Position numbers and translations under genes: made by a program. Shown here in pieces: positions 1-9,132 of a DNA stretch of 44,812 nt. Below the pieces are notes generated by a model, which searched no databases, was not told the origin of the DNA, and saw only the letters and a list, made by a program, of their open reading frames with translations. The DNA is taken from contig NZ_JAGWUA010000016.1 of NCBI RefSeq assembly GCF_028868675.1, positions 1-44,812 of the forward strand. Reading direction: 5' to 3'. The DNA is from Bradyrhizobium sp. (lineage in GTDB: Bacteria > Pseudomonadota > Alphaproteobacteria > Rhizobiales > Xanthobacteraceae). How positions within the stretch are numbered: position 1 is the first letter of the stretch; each line of letters opens with the position of its first letter.

Positions 1-213
1 GCGGACCGCAAGGAGAAGGTCGGCTCCGGCGACCGCAGCGAGCGCATCCGCACCTACAATTTCCCGCAGGGCCGCGTCACCGATCACCGCATCAATTTGA
101 CGCTTTACAAGCTGCCGCAGGTCATATCCGGCGAGGCGCTGGGCGAGCTGATCGACGCGCTGACCACCGAGCACCAGGCCGCGCAGCTCGCGGCGCAAGG
201 CGCGGCGGCGTAG
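1..213 (+). CDS. prfA: Peptide chain release factor 1, C-terminal end (partial)
   Basis: The frame is open from the first base and ends at TAG 211-213, giving the last 70 residues of a class I release factor. The stretch [18 protein letters not shown] is the conserved segment that follows the GGQ domain in RF1, and the tail ILTLYKLP-like ([15 protein letters not shown]) also fits RF1. RF1 reads UAA and UAG in the ribosomal A site and triggers peptide release. The GGQ and PxT motifs lie outside the window. The usual partner prmC, which methylates the GGQ glutamine, lies about 6.8 kb downstream instead of directly after it. The gene ends 18 nt from the stop of the convergent MarR gene. Confidence 0.95.
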   Translation, partial: ADRKEKVGSGDRSERIRTYNFPQGRVTDHRINLTLYKLPQVISGEALGELIDALTTEHQAAQLAAQGAAA

Positions 214-231
214 GCAGTTCTTCAGCGTCCC

Positions 232-684
232 TCAACGTGTCCCCGATTGGATCGATCGCAAGGCCTTGCTCAACGCCGGGCTCGCGGCGCGCAGCTCCTC
301 GAGATGGATCTTCGACAACGAGCGCAGCTTCTGCTCGCCCTTCGCGGTCAGCTTGAGCCGGACGCGCCTGGCGTCCTCCGGATCGACGGTCCGGACGATC
401 AGCTTGAGCTTCGCCATCCTGCCCATCAGTTCGACGGCGGTGTGATGCCGGATCAAGAGAAACCGGGCGATGTCGCCGACGCTTGCGGCACTGGCAAGAC
501 CCTTGATGCCGAGCAACGCCTGATGCTGCTGTGGCGTCAGGCCCGCGCGTTGGGCCGCCGCTTCGCTGAACGCGAGGAAGGTCCGGACCTGGTAGCGGAA
601 CCGGGCCAGCGCTTCATAGTCCGCCTCGCGCATTGCCGCACGGCGCCTGCGCGTTGGCCTCGATGTCCGCTTCGACTGAATCAT
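232..684 (-). CDS. MarR-family transcriptional regulator
   Basis: A 150-residue protein with the winged-helix layout of MarR regulators: helices at about 20-60, then a DNA-recognition part containing VGDIARFLLIRHHTAVELMGRM and the wing VDPEDARRVRLKLTAKG (DxRxxxLxLTxxG pattern), and a C-terminal dimerisation helix. MarR proteins are dimers that usually repress a neighbouring operon and release DNA on binding a small aromatic or phenolic ligand. I start at ATG 684 because the frame upstream loses MarR character. It lies 137 nt downstream of the alpha-CTD-like gene on the same strand, so the two may be co-transcribed. The divergent ABC importer is the obvious target, through the palindrome at 1393-1407 (inference). 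Confidence 0.88.
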   Translation of the reverse strand: MIQSKRTSRPTRRRRAAMREADYEALARFRYQVRTFLAFSEAAAQRAGLTPQQHQALLGIKGLASAASVGDIARFLLIRHHTAVELMGRMAKLKLIVRTVDPEDARRVRLKLTAKGEQKLRSLSKIHLEELRAASPALSKALRSIQSGTR

Positions 685-821
685 CTCGTGGTCTCGACCG
701 CTCGCTTCGCGCCTCCGCAAAAATCGCGAAGAGAGTAGCAAGCGCGCGTTCCGGCGCTCAAACGCTCCCGGGACCGATGCACAGAAAATCGCCCGGTATC
801 CCGGTCCGCGACCGCGCGACG

Positions 822-1346
822 CTACTCGAAGCTCGAGAGCAGGGTCTTCACCAGGATGATCTGGAACGCGATGGGAATGCGCACGCTCTTGCGCCGGATC
901 GATTTCTCCAGTGCCGCGATCATCTCGGCGCTGGAGAGCGCCCCGGTCGACGCATTTGCGATCAGCCGCGCCCACATCTCCGACAGCGATCTGCCGGCCC
1001 GTAGCGACGGCGCGATCGTCACGCCGCAGCCTTGCGCCCATATGACGATCTCGCGCGCGGTCTGAGGACCGCAATTGCGCGCAGCCGCAAGGCGGTCCGC
1101 GGTCAATGCGAGAAGCAGCTCTCGGGAGGGAATCCAGCTTCCCTTCGGCGCCTGCTCGCCGGTGAGCTCGACCGCGAGCTCCTTGAGCACGTTCTGGGCG
1201 CGCACGCTCAGGGTCTTCGTCGGTCCGCGCATCGGTTTCGATCGGCCCGAGGACGCCGTCCGCCGGACGGAGCGGCCGGGAAACGGCTCTTCCCGCGTGC
1301 CGAATTGCCCTTTCCTGACGCTCGCCACTCTCGTTCGTCGGTCCAT
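822..1346 (-). CDS. RNA polymerase alpha-CTD-like helix-hairpin-helix protein
   Basis: A 174-residue protein whose centre (about 44-110) resembles the C-terminal domain of the RNA polymerase alpha subunit. LSVRAQNVLK matches the helix carrying E. coli R265, N268 and K271 (here R49, N52, K55), and RNCGPQTAREI matches the loop carrying G296 and E302 (here G93, E99). K298 and S299 are replaced by Gln and Thr. In alpha these residues contact UP-element DNA and activators. About 20 extra residues lie between the two helices. The N-terminal 40 residues are basic and low-complexity; the C-terminal 60 are helical with no family I recognise. ATG 1232 is an alternative start that would still keep the domain. 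A DNA-binding regulatory role is inference. Confidence 0.7.
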   Translation of the reverse strand: MDRRTRVASVRKGQFGTREEPFPGRSVRRTASSGRSKPMRGPTKTLSVRAQNVLKELAVELTGEQAPKGSWIPSRELLLALTADRLAAARNCGPQTAREIVIWAQGCGVTIAPSLRAGRSLSEMWARLIANASTGALSSAEMIAALEKSIRRKSVRIPIAFQIILVKTLLSSFE

Positions 1347-1367
1347 ATCGACTATCCATCCGGTGCA

Positions 1368-1407
1368 TTACGTAAGCAGAAAGGCTAATATCTATCGTAT
1401 TACGATA
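1368..1407. promoter_or_regulatory. Divergent promoter/operator with two palindromes
   Basis: This AT-rich island lies between the alpha-CTD-like gene (minus) and the ABC importer gene (plus). It holds the palindrome TTACGTAA (1368-1375) and the perfect inverted repeat TATCGTA-T-TACGATA (1393-1407). ATTACG recurs in both, 32 bp apart, about three helical turns. Inverted repeats of this size are typical MarR-dimer operators. TTGACA at 1450-1455 is a possible -35 for the importer. Binding by the MarR protein encoded at 232-684 is inferred from proximity only. Confidence 0.5.
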
Positions 1408-1584
1408 TGTTTTTGCGAGATAATTTTCGTCCTTCGACCAAAGGCGAAATTGACAGGCCGCCATCACAAGCAATGTTTGAGGCCAGAACCACACGCGGAT
1501 GTGACGCGATCCGACTGCCGAGTCGGACGAGAGCCCGAGACCTCGCATCTTCGCGCGGACAAAAAAACGTTTGGAGGATAGCTC

Positions 1585-2931
1585 ATGAAGGACAACCTGA
1601 TCGGCCGCGGCCTCAGCCTCGGTATCTCACGCCGCCGCTTGTTGCAGGGCAGCGCCGGACTCGTCGGCGGAACCCTCGTGCAGGGTCTGCCGGCCTTCGC
1701 AGCCGACAAGCCGGCGCTCGGCACCTATCCGGCGGGCGTGTCGGGTTCGACGGCCTTCATCGGCATCTCGGTGCCGCGCACCGGAACCTATGCGGTGCAG
1801 GGCGAGGACGAGCTCAAGGGTTACGAGCTCGCCGTCGAACACATCAACTCGGGCCACGAGCTGATCAAGAAGATCTCGCCGAAAACCACCAAGGGCGTGC
1901 TCGGCAAGGAGCTGAAATACGGCGTGGCGGATTCCGCGGCCAAGCCGAACGAGGCGGTGCAGGCACAGCAGCGCTTCATCAGTGAGAACAAGGCGATCAT
2001 GATCACCGGCGGCACATCGAGCGCGGTGGCGGTCGCGCTCAACAAGCTCGCCCAGCGCGAGCACGTGATCTTCGTCTGCGGCATTTCCGGCTCCAACGAC
2101 ACCACCGGAAAGGACTGCGTCCGCTACGGCTTCCGCCAGGACTTCTTCGGGCAGACCGCGGCGGCGGCGATCGGCCCCGTCATGGTCAAGACGTTCGGCA
2201 AGGGCAAGAAGGCCGCCTATCTGACGCCGGACTACACCTACGGCCACACCGTCACCAAGTCGATGCAGGACTATCTCGCGACCGCGGGCTGGACCACGGC
2301 GACCGACCAGGTCGCGCCGCTGGGCGCGCCCGACTACTCGTCCTATCTCCTCAACGTCGCCAACTCCGGCGCCGACGTCCTCATCAACGTCAACTGGGGA
2401 CATGACGCCGTGCTGTCGACCCAGCAGGCCAAGCAGTTCGGCGTGCTCGACAAGATGAAGCTGGTCGTCCCCTACCAGGTCCCGTTCATCGCCCCCGAAA
2501 CCAAGGGCCTGATGCAGGGCGTCTACGCCGCCACCGACTATTGGTGGACGCTGGAGGACAAGTTCCCGCTCGCCAAGATCTTCAACGAGACCTTCGAGAA
2601 GAAATACGGCTACAAGCCGGAATGGGGCGCGGAGAACGCCTATGTCAGCTTCGCGCACTGGGCCCGCATGGTCGAAGAGGCCGGCAGCTTCTATCCGCCC
2701 GACGTCATCAAGGCCTACGAGAAGGGCGAGACCATTCCCTCCCTCGTCGGCGACGTCCACTACCGCGCCGAGGACCATCAGTGCGTCCGTCCCGTCATCA
2801 TCGTCAGGGGCAAGATGGAAAAGGACATGAAGAGCAAGGACGACTATTGGGAGGTCGTCGAGATCGTCCCCGGCGAAGGCCTGATGCAGAAGCCGGACGC
2901 CTTCGGCTGCCACCTCGGCGAATACAGTTGA
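1585..2931 (+). CDS. Branched-chain amino acid-type ABC transporter substrate-binding protein
   Basis: A 448-residue type I periplasmic binding protein of the LivK/Peripla_BP_6 family. The N-terminus has SRRRLLQGSAG followed by a hydrophobic stretch and AFAAD, which fits a Tat-like signal peptide with cleavage near residue 41. Mature-domain hallmarks include GISVPRTGTYAVQGEDELKGYELAVEHIN and ITGGTSSAVAVALNKLAQ. A strong GGAGG lies 8 nt before the ATG. The protein delivers its ligand to the LivH/LivM/G/F machinery encoded just downstream. Family members bind amino acids, amides, urea or aromatic acids, so the substrate is unknown. The MarR neighbour hints at an aromatic or organic acid. A terminator-like hairpin follows the gene and probably lets it be expressed above the permease genes. 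Confidence 0.92.
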   Translation: MKDNLIGRGLSLGISRRRLLQGSAGLVGGTLVQGLPAFAADKPALGTYPAGVSGSTAFIGISVPRTGTYAVQGEDELKGYELAVEHINSGHELIKKISPKTTKGVLGKELKYGVADSAAKPNEAVQAQQRFISENKAIMITGGTSSAVAVALNKLAQREHVIFVCGISGSNDTTGKDCVRYGFRQDFFGQTAAAAIGPVMVKTFGKGKKAAYLTPDYTYGHTVTKSMQDYLATAGWTTATDQVAPLGAPDYSSYLLNVANSGADVLINVNWGHDAVLSTQQAKQFGVLDKMKLVVPYQVPFIAPETKGLMQGVYAATDYWWTLEDKFPLAKIFNETFEKKYGYKPEWGAENAYVSFAHWARMVEEAGSFYPPDVIKAYEKGETIPSLVGDVHYRAEDHQCVRPVIIVRGKMEKDMKSKDDYWEVVEIVPGEGLMQKPDAFGCHLGEYS

Positions 2932-2947
2932 GGCAAGCTTCATCAGC

Positions 2948-2991
2948 GACGCCGCAGGCGGTTGCGACGCCCTGCGGCGTCGGCCTTTTTT
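2948..2991 (+). terminator. Intrinsic terminator/attenuator between binding-protein and permease genes
   Basis: Perfect 11-bp stem GACGCCGCAGG (2948-2958) with CCTGCGGCGTC (2971-2981), a 12-nt loop, and six T at 2986-2991. It sits inside the importer operon, 48 nt before livH. A partial stop here would explain more binding protein than permease, as is common in such operons. Confidence 0.8.
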
Positions 2992-3039
2992 GCACGCGGA
3001 TTCACCCCGTTTGCGAGCCGGAAAACGTGACCGCGCTTC

Positions 3040-3915
3040 ATGATTAGTTGGCCCAATCTCGTCTCCCAGCTGTTCAACGGGCTGGCGCTCGGCGCCCTGC
3101 TCGCGCTGATCAGCTCCGGCCTGACCATCATCTACGGCACGCTCGGCGTGCTCAACCTCGCGCACGGCGCGATGTTCATGATCGGCGGCTATGCCGGCTA
3201 CGTCGCGTACCAGTACACCGAATCGTTCATCGCCGCGGTCGTGGCGGGCTCCCTGTTCGTGATGCTGCTCGGCGTGGCGATGGAGCGCCTCATCATCCGC
3301 CATTTCTATCATCGCCCGCACGAGGATCAGCTTCTCGTCACCTTCGGGCTCGGCATCTGCTTCGTCGAGATCGTCCGCCTGATCTTCTCGAGCCAGTCCC
3401 AGGTCGTGCCGCCCCCGCCGATGCTGCAGGGGATCACCAATCTCGGCTTCATGTTCTATCCGACCTATCGCCTCGCGGTGGTCGGGATCGTGGCGGTCGC
3501 GCTCGGCGCGCTGTTCCTCATCCTGTATCGCACGCGGCTCGGAATGATCGTGCGCGCCGGCATCGAGGACTCGGTGATGGTCGATTCGCTCGGCATCAAC
3601 GTCTACCGCGTCTTCATGGTCGTGTTCGGCATCGGCGCGATGGCCGCCGGCTTCGCCGGCATCGTCAACGCGCCGGTGGTGTCGCTGACGCCGGGCGTCG
3701 GCGACGACATCCTCGTCGAGACCTTCGTGGTGGTGGTGATCGGCGGCGTCGGGTCGTTTCCCGGCGCGATTCTCGGCGGCCTGATCGCCGGCGAGATCAT
3801 CAGCGTCACCTCGATGTTCAACCCCGGCTACGCCTACGTGATGCTGTTTGCGGCGATGACGCTCGTGCTCGTGGTGCGACCGCATGGCCTGCTCGGCGTG
3901 CAAGGCCGCGAATAG
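3040..3915 (+). CDS. livH: Branched-chain amino acid-type ABC transporter permease LivH
   Basis: A 291-residue inner-membrane permease of the LivH family with about eight hydrophobic segments. The N-terminal NGLALGALLALISSGLTIIYGTLGVLNLAHGAMFM stretch (LNLAHG at about residue 41-46) and the late GGVGSFPGAILGG loop, which couples to the ATPase, are diagnostic. It forms the translocation path together with the LivM half of the next gene. The ATG at 3040 has no clear Shine-Dalgarno sequence. The next gene follows after 26 nt, so the two are in one operon. Substrate cannot be read from the sequence. Confidence 0.93.
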   Translation: MISWPNLVSQLFNGLALGALLALISSGLTIIYGTLGVLNLAHGAMFMIGGYAGYVAYQYTESFIAAVVAGSLFVMLLGVAMERLIIRHFYHRPHEDQLLVTFGLGICFVEIVRLIFSSQSQVVPPPPMLQGITNLGFMFYPTYRLAVVGIVAVALGALFLILYRTRLGMIVRAGIEDSVMVDSLGINVYRVFMVVFGIGAMAAGFAGIVNAPVVSLTPGVGDDILVETFVVVVIGGVGSFPGAILGGLIAGEIISVTSMFNPGYAYVMLFAAMTLVLVVRPHGLLGVQGRE

Positions 3916-3941
3916 ATGCCGCGAATGAAAATGTTGGTCAG

Positions 3942-5794
3942 ATGCTCAAGCAACGCCCCTTCCTGATCGAGACGCTGACCGCCATCGGGCTGATCGTCGC
4001 TCCCTTCATCCTGCCCCATCTCGGCTTCGCGCCGAACACCGTGAACCGGATCCTGGTCTGGGGCCTGTTCGGCCTCGGCTTCGACATCCTGTTCGGCTTC
4101 ACCGGCCTCCTGTCGTTCGGCCAGTCCGCCTTCTACGGCACCGGGGGATTCGTCGCCGCCTATCTCCTGACCCGCGCAGGCTTCGGCAGCGTGCTGGGTG
4201 CGCTGGTCATCGGCATGATCGCCGCCGCCGCGACCGGCTATCTGATCGGCCTGATCGCGCTGCGCCGCACCGGCATCTACTTCGCGATGATCACGGTGGC
4301 GATCGCGGAAGTGTTCTACTTCGTCGAGTTCAATCCGCTGTCGGACTTCACCGGCGGCGAGAACGGCCTGCCCGGCGTACCGACGCCGAGCTTCAACCTC
4401 GGCTTCACCACGCTGCACTTCACCAACGGCTGGTCGCTCTACCAGTTCATCGCGCTGTGCTACTTCATCGGCGTCGTGATCGCGCTCAGGATCGTGCGCT
4501 CGCCGGTCGGCGCCATCTTCAGCGCGATCCGCGACAACCCGCTGCGCGCCACCGCCGTCGGGCACAACATCCACGGCTACAAGCTCACCGCCTTCGTGAT
4601 CGCCGCCGCCTATGCCGGCTTCGCCGGCGGCCTGCTCGGCGTGCTGCAGGCGTTCATGCCGCCCGACGCCTTCACCTTCGACACTTCGGGCCAGCTCGTG
4701 ATGCAGACCGCGATCGGCGGCCGTGCCACGCTGTTCGGGCCGCTGGTCGGCGCCGCGGTCTGGCTGTTCCTGCAGGACTTCCTCCAGGCCGCGATGGGGC
4801 TCGGCGCAGCCTGGAAGCTGGTGCTGGGCGTGGTCTTCGTGCTGCTGGTCTGCTTCCTCCGCGGCGGCATCGTCGGCGGGCTCGTCGACCTCTATCGCTG
4901 GCTCGCCGGCAAGCGCGCCGCAGCCGAACAGGCGCCGTCCGATCAACCCGTCACCGCGAATGGGCCGGTGTCGCTTGCGGCGCATTCCCCCCCCGCATCC
5001 GTGCCGACCCGGGCGGCGCGCACGAGCGCCTCCGGTCCGATCCTGCAAGCCACCGGCCTCACCAAGCGCTATGGCGGGCTGGTCGCCAACAGCGACATCG
5101 ACTTCACCGTCAATCACGGCGAGCTGCGTGGCATCATCGGCCCGAACGGCGCCGGCAAGTCGACCTTCTTCAAGATGCTGACCTGCGAGATCGCACCGAC
5201 CTCGGGCCGGATCACGTTCGACGGGCGCGACATCACCGGGCTGGGCGTCACCCATGTCTGCCAGCTCGGCCTCACCAAGAGCTATCAGGTCAACCAGCTG
5301 TTCGCGGGGCTGACGGTGCGCCAGAACCTCGTGATCGCGGCGCTCGCACAGTTGCGCGGCAAGTTCCGGCTCGACCTGTTCCGGAGCATCAACAGCGTCA
5401 AGGGACTGCCGGAGCAGGTCGACCGCACGCTCGAAATGGTCAACCTGACCGCGCGCGCCGATACGCCGGTGTCCGAGCTCGCCTATGGCGAGAAGCGCCG
5501 GCTGGAGATCGGGCTTGCGCTCGCCACCTCGCCGAGCCTGCTGCTACTCGACGAGCCGCTCGCCGGCATGAGCCCGCGCGAACGGGTCGAGACCGTCAAG
5601 CTGCTGAGGTCGATCGCGCGCGACCGCACCATGATCATCATCGACCACGACATGGATTCCCTGTTCGAGCTGGTCGAGCGGGTGACGGTGTTGCAGGAGG
5701 GGCGCGTGCTGCTGCACGGCACGCCCGACGAGATCAGGACCAGCCCCGCGGTGCAGGAGGCCTATCTCGGCGGCGTTCACGGAGAGATCGCGGC

Positions 5795-5798
<4 letters not shown>
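3942..5798 (+). CDS. Fused ABC permease LivM - ATPase LivG
   Basis: One 618-residue frame joins two proteins that are usually separate. Residues about 1-320 are a LivM permease (GFTGLLSFGQSAFYGTGGF; LRRTGIYFAMITVAIAE). A Pro/Ala-rich linker spans about 325-365. Residues about 366-618 are a LivG ATPase with Walker A GPNGAGKST near 401, signature LAYGEKRRLEIG, and Walker B LLLLDEPLAG near 533 followed by the switch His in IIDHDMD. The frame continues upstream across livH, but the permease begins at ATG 3942 after the livH stop. The fusion fixes permease:ATPase stoichiometry. The last codons overlap the start of livF by ATGA. Confidence 0.93.
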
Positions 5799-6493
<695 letters not shown>

Positions 6494-6501
6494 CGCCGCA
6501 A

Positions 6502-6927
6502 TCAGCCGCGCAGGGCCGCGATCATCCGCCCGGCATGGTCCGCGAGCACGGCTGGATCTTCCTTCCGGGTCTGCGCCGGCAAGAGGTCAACGCCCTGCTT
6601 CACCGGCATGACGTGCATGTGCAGGTGGAGCACCACCTGGCCGGAGGCCGGCTCGCTGAACTGCTGGATGATGATGCCGTCCGCGCCGAACGCCCGCATC
6701 GCCGCGATCGCGATCCGCTTCGAGGTTCGCGCGACTTCGGCAAAGTCGTCCTCGGCGATATCGAGGATGCCGCGCGCCGGCGCCTTGGGGATGACCAGCG
6801 TATGGCCGGGCGAACGCGGCATGATGTCGAGGAAAGCGAACGCGCGCTCGTTCTCGTAGATCTTGAAGCACGGAATCTCGCCGCGCAGGACTTTTGCGAA
6901 GACGTTCTGGTCGTCGTATGCCGTCAT
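6502..6927 (-). CDS. HIT-family nucleotide-binding protein
   Basis: A 141-residue histidine-triad protein. The triad H-L-H-M-H-V-M is at about residues 101-107, preceded by the SGQVVLH strand, and the N-terminal part (NVFAKVLRGEIPCFKIYENE, FLDIMPRSPGHTLVIPK) is classic for the Hint branch. Hint proteins hydrolyse purine nucleoside phosphoramidates and AMP-lysine conjugates in the cytosol. GAGG lies 8 nt before ATG 6927, so I prefer this over the GTG three codons upstream. It points toward the ABC importer and is divergent from prmC. No functional link to either is apparent. Confidence 0.9.
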   Translation of the reverse strand: MTAYDDQNVFAKVLRGEIPCFKIYENERAFAFLDIMPRSPGHTLVIPKAPARGILDIAEDDFAEVARTSKRIAIAAMRAFGADGIIIQQFSEPASGQVVLHLHMHVMPVKQGVDLLPAQTRKEDPAVLADHAGRMIAALRG

Positions 6928-7028
6928 GGCTTTCACCTCGTCAGCCCGTCCGCGATAAGATGCGAGCTGCGCCGTTGACGCAAGCCTTTCGCGCCGTCAT
7001 ATCGACGCCAGGCAGAACAGGCGGTTCA

Positions 7029-7907
7029 TTGACGGACAGCGGAACGACCATCGAGCGCGCGCGGCGCGAGCTTGCGACACGGCTGCAATCGGCCGGCATC
7101 GAGACGGCCGCGCTCGACGCGCGCCTTCTGGTCGGAGCAACCCTCGGTCTCGACCTGACCGGCATGATCGCGCAGGCCGCCCGAGCGCTGGCTCCGGCGG
7201 AGGCCGCGCAGCTCGAGCGATTCGCGCGGCGGCGGCTGGCGGGCGAGCCGGTCGCGCGCATCCTCGGCGTCAAGGAATTTTGGGGCCTGCCCCTCAAGCT
7301 CTCGGACGCCACGCTGGTGCCGCGGCCCGACACCGAGACCGTCGTCGAACTGGCGCTCGAGATTGCGCGCGAGCGGTCCCCTTCGGGCGGCGGCCTGCGG
7401 ATCCTCGACATCGGCACCGGGTCCGGCGCCATTTTGCTCGCGCTGCTGCACGAGCTTCCCGGCGCTTACGGCGTCGGCACCGACCTCAGCCTGACGACGC
7501 TGCGCGCCGCGAAGGGCAATGCCATCGACCTGGGTCTCGCCGACCGCGCCGCGTTCGTCGCCTGCCGCTATGCGGCGGCGCTCGCAGGCCCCTTCGACCT
7601 CATCGTTTCCAACCCGCCCTATATCCGGACCGCCGATATCGCGAGTCTGAGCCGCGAGGTCCGCGACCACGATCCGCATCTTGCGCTCGATGGCGGTCGC
7701 GACGGGTTCGAGGCCTACCGCGCCCTGATTCCACAGGCGGCGGGTCTTCTCGTGCCCGGCGGAGCGCTGATCGTCGAGGCCGGCCTCGGCCAGGCAGACG
7801 AGATTGAAACCTTGATGACGGCCGCGGCGTTATCGGTGGACAGGCCGCCCAGGGCCGACCTGGCTGGCGTTCCGAGGGCGGTTGCGGCCCGAAAAATGCC
7901 CCCATAA
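7029..7907 (+). CDS. prmC: Release-factor glutamine methyltransferase PrmC (HemK)
   Basis: A 292-residue protein from TTG 7029. The N-terminal helical PrmC domain (about 1-105) includes the conserved VPRPDTE stretch. The Rossmann SAM domain has DIGTGSG at 127-133 and the catalytic NPPY at 195-198. PrmC N5-methylates the GGQ glutamine of RF1 and RF2 in the cytosol. ATG 6960 would add 23 residues without family resemblance, and TTG gives the usual family length, so I prefer TTG. In many alphaproteobacteria prmC follows prfA directly. Here about 6.8 kb containing an ABC importer, two regulators and a HIT gene separate them. Confidence 0.92.
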   Translation: MTDSGTTIERARRELATRLQSAGIETAALDARLLVGATLGLDLTGMIAQAARALAPAEAAQLERFARRRLAGEPVARILGVKEFWGLPLKLSDATLVPRPDTETVVELALEIARERSPSGGGLRILDIGTGSGAILLALLHELPGAYGVGTDLSLTTLRAAKGNAIDLGLADRAAFVACRYAAALAGPFDLIVSNPPYIRTADIASLSREVRDHDPHLALDGGRDGFEAYRALIPQAAGLLVPGGALIVEAGLGQADEIETLMTAAALSVDRPPRADLAGVPRAVAARKMPP

Positions 7908-8359
7908 AAGCCCGATTGGGCTGCAAAAACCTCTTGGAATATGCCGTGGGAACGACTACGTTCCGCTCACAACACCGGTGCCGGCCCCGTAGACCTACGG
8001 GCGAAAGCCGGGCTCTCAGGGCGAGAGCTGCACTGGTCAAAGGTTCCAAGCCGCAGGTCCTGTTAAGCGCGATGGCCCGTGGAGCTGCGCTGCTTTCCGA
8101 CCGCAACGTGAACGAAAGCCTGTTATTGCGCTTGAATACTTACGCAAGAAACCAGGGCTTGTTTCGACAAGCGAGATGAACGGGTTCGCCGGCGATGGAT
8201 GCCGGCGGTGGGGAACGCGTGTTTATTGAACGCGACGGTCTACGACATCGGCAGGAACTTGATCCGCGTGGGCGAGCGTCGCACCACGGCCATCCGGATC
8301 TCTCTCAACATCAAGTCACGCGTTTAACTTTTCGATAGGGCTGGAATCAAAGGCAGGAC
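7908..8359 (+). ncRNA. 452-nt gap with a series of perfect hairpins: possible structured RNA or long leader
   Basis: I see no convincing gene here. What stands out is a string of perfect short hairpins: GGAACG-ACTA-CGTTCC (7949-7964), CCCGTA-GACC-TACGGG (7986-8001), GCTCTC-5-GAGAGC (8012-8028), GCTTGT-TTCG-ACAAGC with a UUCG tetraloop (8157-8172), CGCCGGC-7-GCCGGCG (8187-8207) and CGCGT-9-ACGCG (8216-8234). The spacing and tetraloops look like a folded RNA of about 290 nt, either free-standing or the 5' leader of the DUF4167 gene. I find no match to tmRNA, 6S RNA, RNase P RNA or SRP RNA landmarks. The last 120 nt hold only a GGCAGG-type ribosome-binding site. Confidence 0.4.
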
Positions 8360-9100
8360 ATGAGAAACGGTCAAAACAAGCAGCGGATGCGCAACCGGAA
8401 CAATAACAACAACAACCGGCGCGGCCAGAACCCGATGACCCGGGTCTACGAGTCCAACGGACCCGACATCAAGATCCGCGGCACCGCCTCGCATATCGCC
8501 GAGAAATACCTGCAGCTCGCGCGCGACGCGCGCTCCTCCGGCGACCCGGTCGCCGCCGAAAACTACTACCAGCACGCCGAACATTATTTCCGCCTGATCG
8601 CTGCCGCCCAGGAGCAATTCCGCCAGCAGCAGCAGCCGCGCGGCGAAGAGGCGGCCAGCGACGACGGCGAGGAGGAAGGGGAGAGCTTCTCCAACTTCGG
8701 CCAGGAGCCCGGCTTCGTCCCGCAGCAGCCGCAGCCCTTCATGCGCGACCGCGACGGCCAGCGCGATCATCAGCGTGACCACCACCGCGACAATCAACCC
8801 TATCAGCGCGACCAGCAGCAGCCGCGCGAGCATCGCGAGCGCGACCACCGTGCGCAGCCGCAATATCAGCCGCAACCGCAGCACCAGCCGCAGCCGGCGA
8901 TTGCCGATACCGGCAGCGTCGATCGCCTGCCCTCCTTCATCACCGGCGCCCAGCCGCAGGTCGGTGGCGGTCAGGGTCAGGGCGGCTTCGAAGGCGGCGG
9001 CGAGCGCTATCCGCGACGCCGGCGCCGCCCGCACGGCCCGCGCCCCGAGCGCGATACCGCTCCGGCCGGACAGAGCGACGACATGGCGCCCGGCGAGTAA
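8360..9100 (+). CDS. DUF4167 domain protein with disordered Q/R-rich tail
   Basis: A 246-residue basic protein. Residues about 1-25 are an Arg/Asn tract, and about 26-95 form the DUF4167 core (TRVYESNGPDIKIRGTAS, YLQLARDARSSGD, AENYYQHAEHYFRLI). From about 95 on it is low-complexity Gln/Arg/Asp/His/Pro with repeated QPQ units and a basic RRRRRPHGPRPE patch near the C-terminus. The family is almost confined to alphaproteobacteria and has no established function. The basic, disordered layout suggests RNA or nucleic-acid binding (inference). It lies downstream of prmC and of the hairpin-rich region, and is closed by a clean terminator. Confidence 0.9.
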   Translation: MRNGQNKQRMRNRNNNNNNRRGQNPMTRVYESNGPDIKIRGTASHIAEKYLQLARDARSSGDPVAAENYYQHAEHYFRLIAAAQEQFRQQQQPRGEEAASDDGEEEGESFSNFGQEPGFVPQQPQPFMRDRDGQRDHQRDHHRDNQPYQRDQQQPREHRERDHRAQPQYQPQPQHQPQPAIADTGSVDRLPSFITGAQPQVGGGQGQGGFEGGGERYPRRRRRPHGPRPERDTAPAGQSDDMAPGE

Positions 9101-9132
9101 GCCGCCGCCTTTACCGATTGAATTCGCGATGC

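Noticed and set aside
1627-3903. Long open frame on the minus strand opposite the ABC importer genes
   Set aside because: Its translation is His/Asp/Glu/Arg-rich without family features, and it is the mirror of strongly coding, high-GC3 plus-strand genes. The same applies to long opposite-strand or out-of-frame stretches over 18474-21843, 25426-28032, 28385-31249 and 39686-41449.
7916-8179. 87-codon frame after prmC
   Set aside because: Composition is not coding-like, no ribosome-binding site is visible, and it is interrupted by perfect hairpins better explained as RNA structure.
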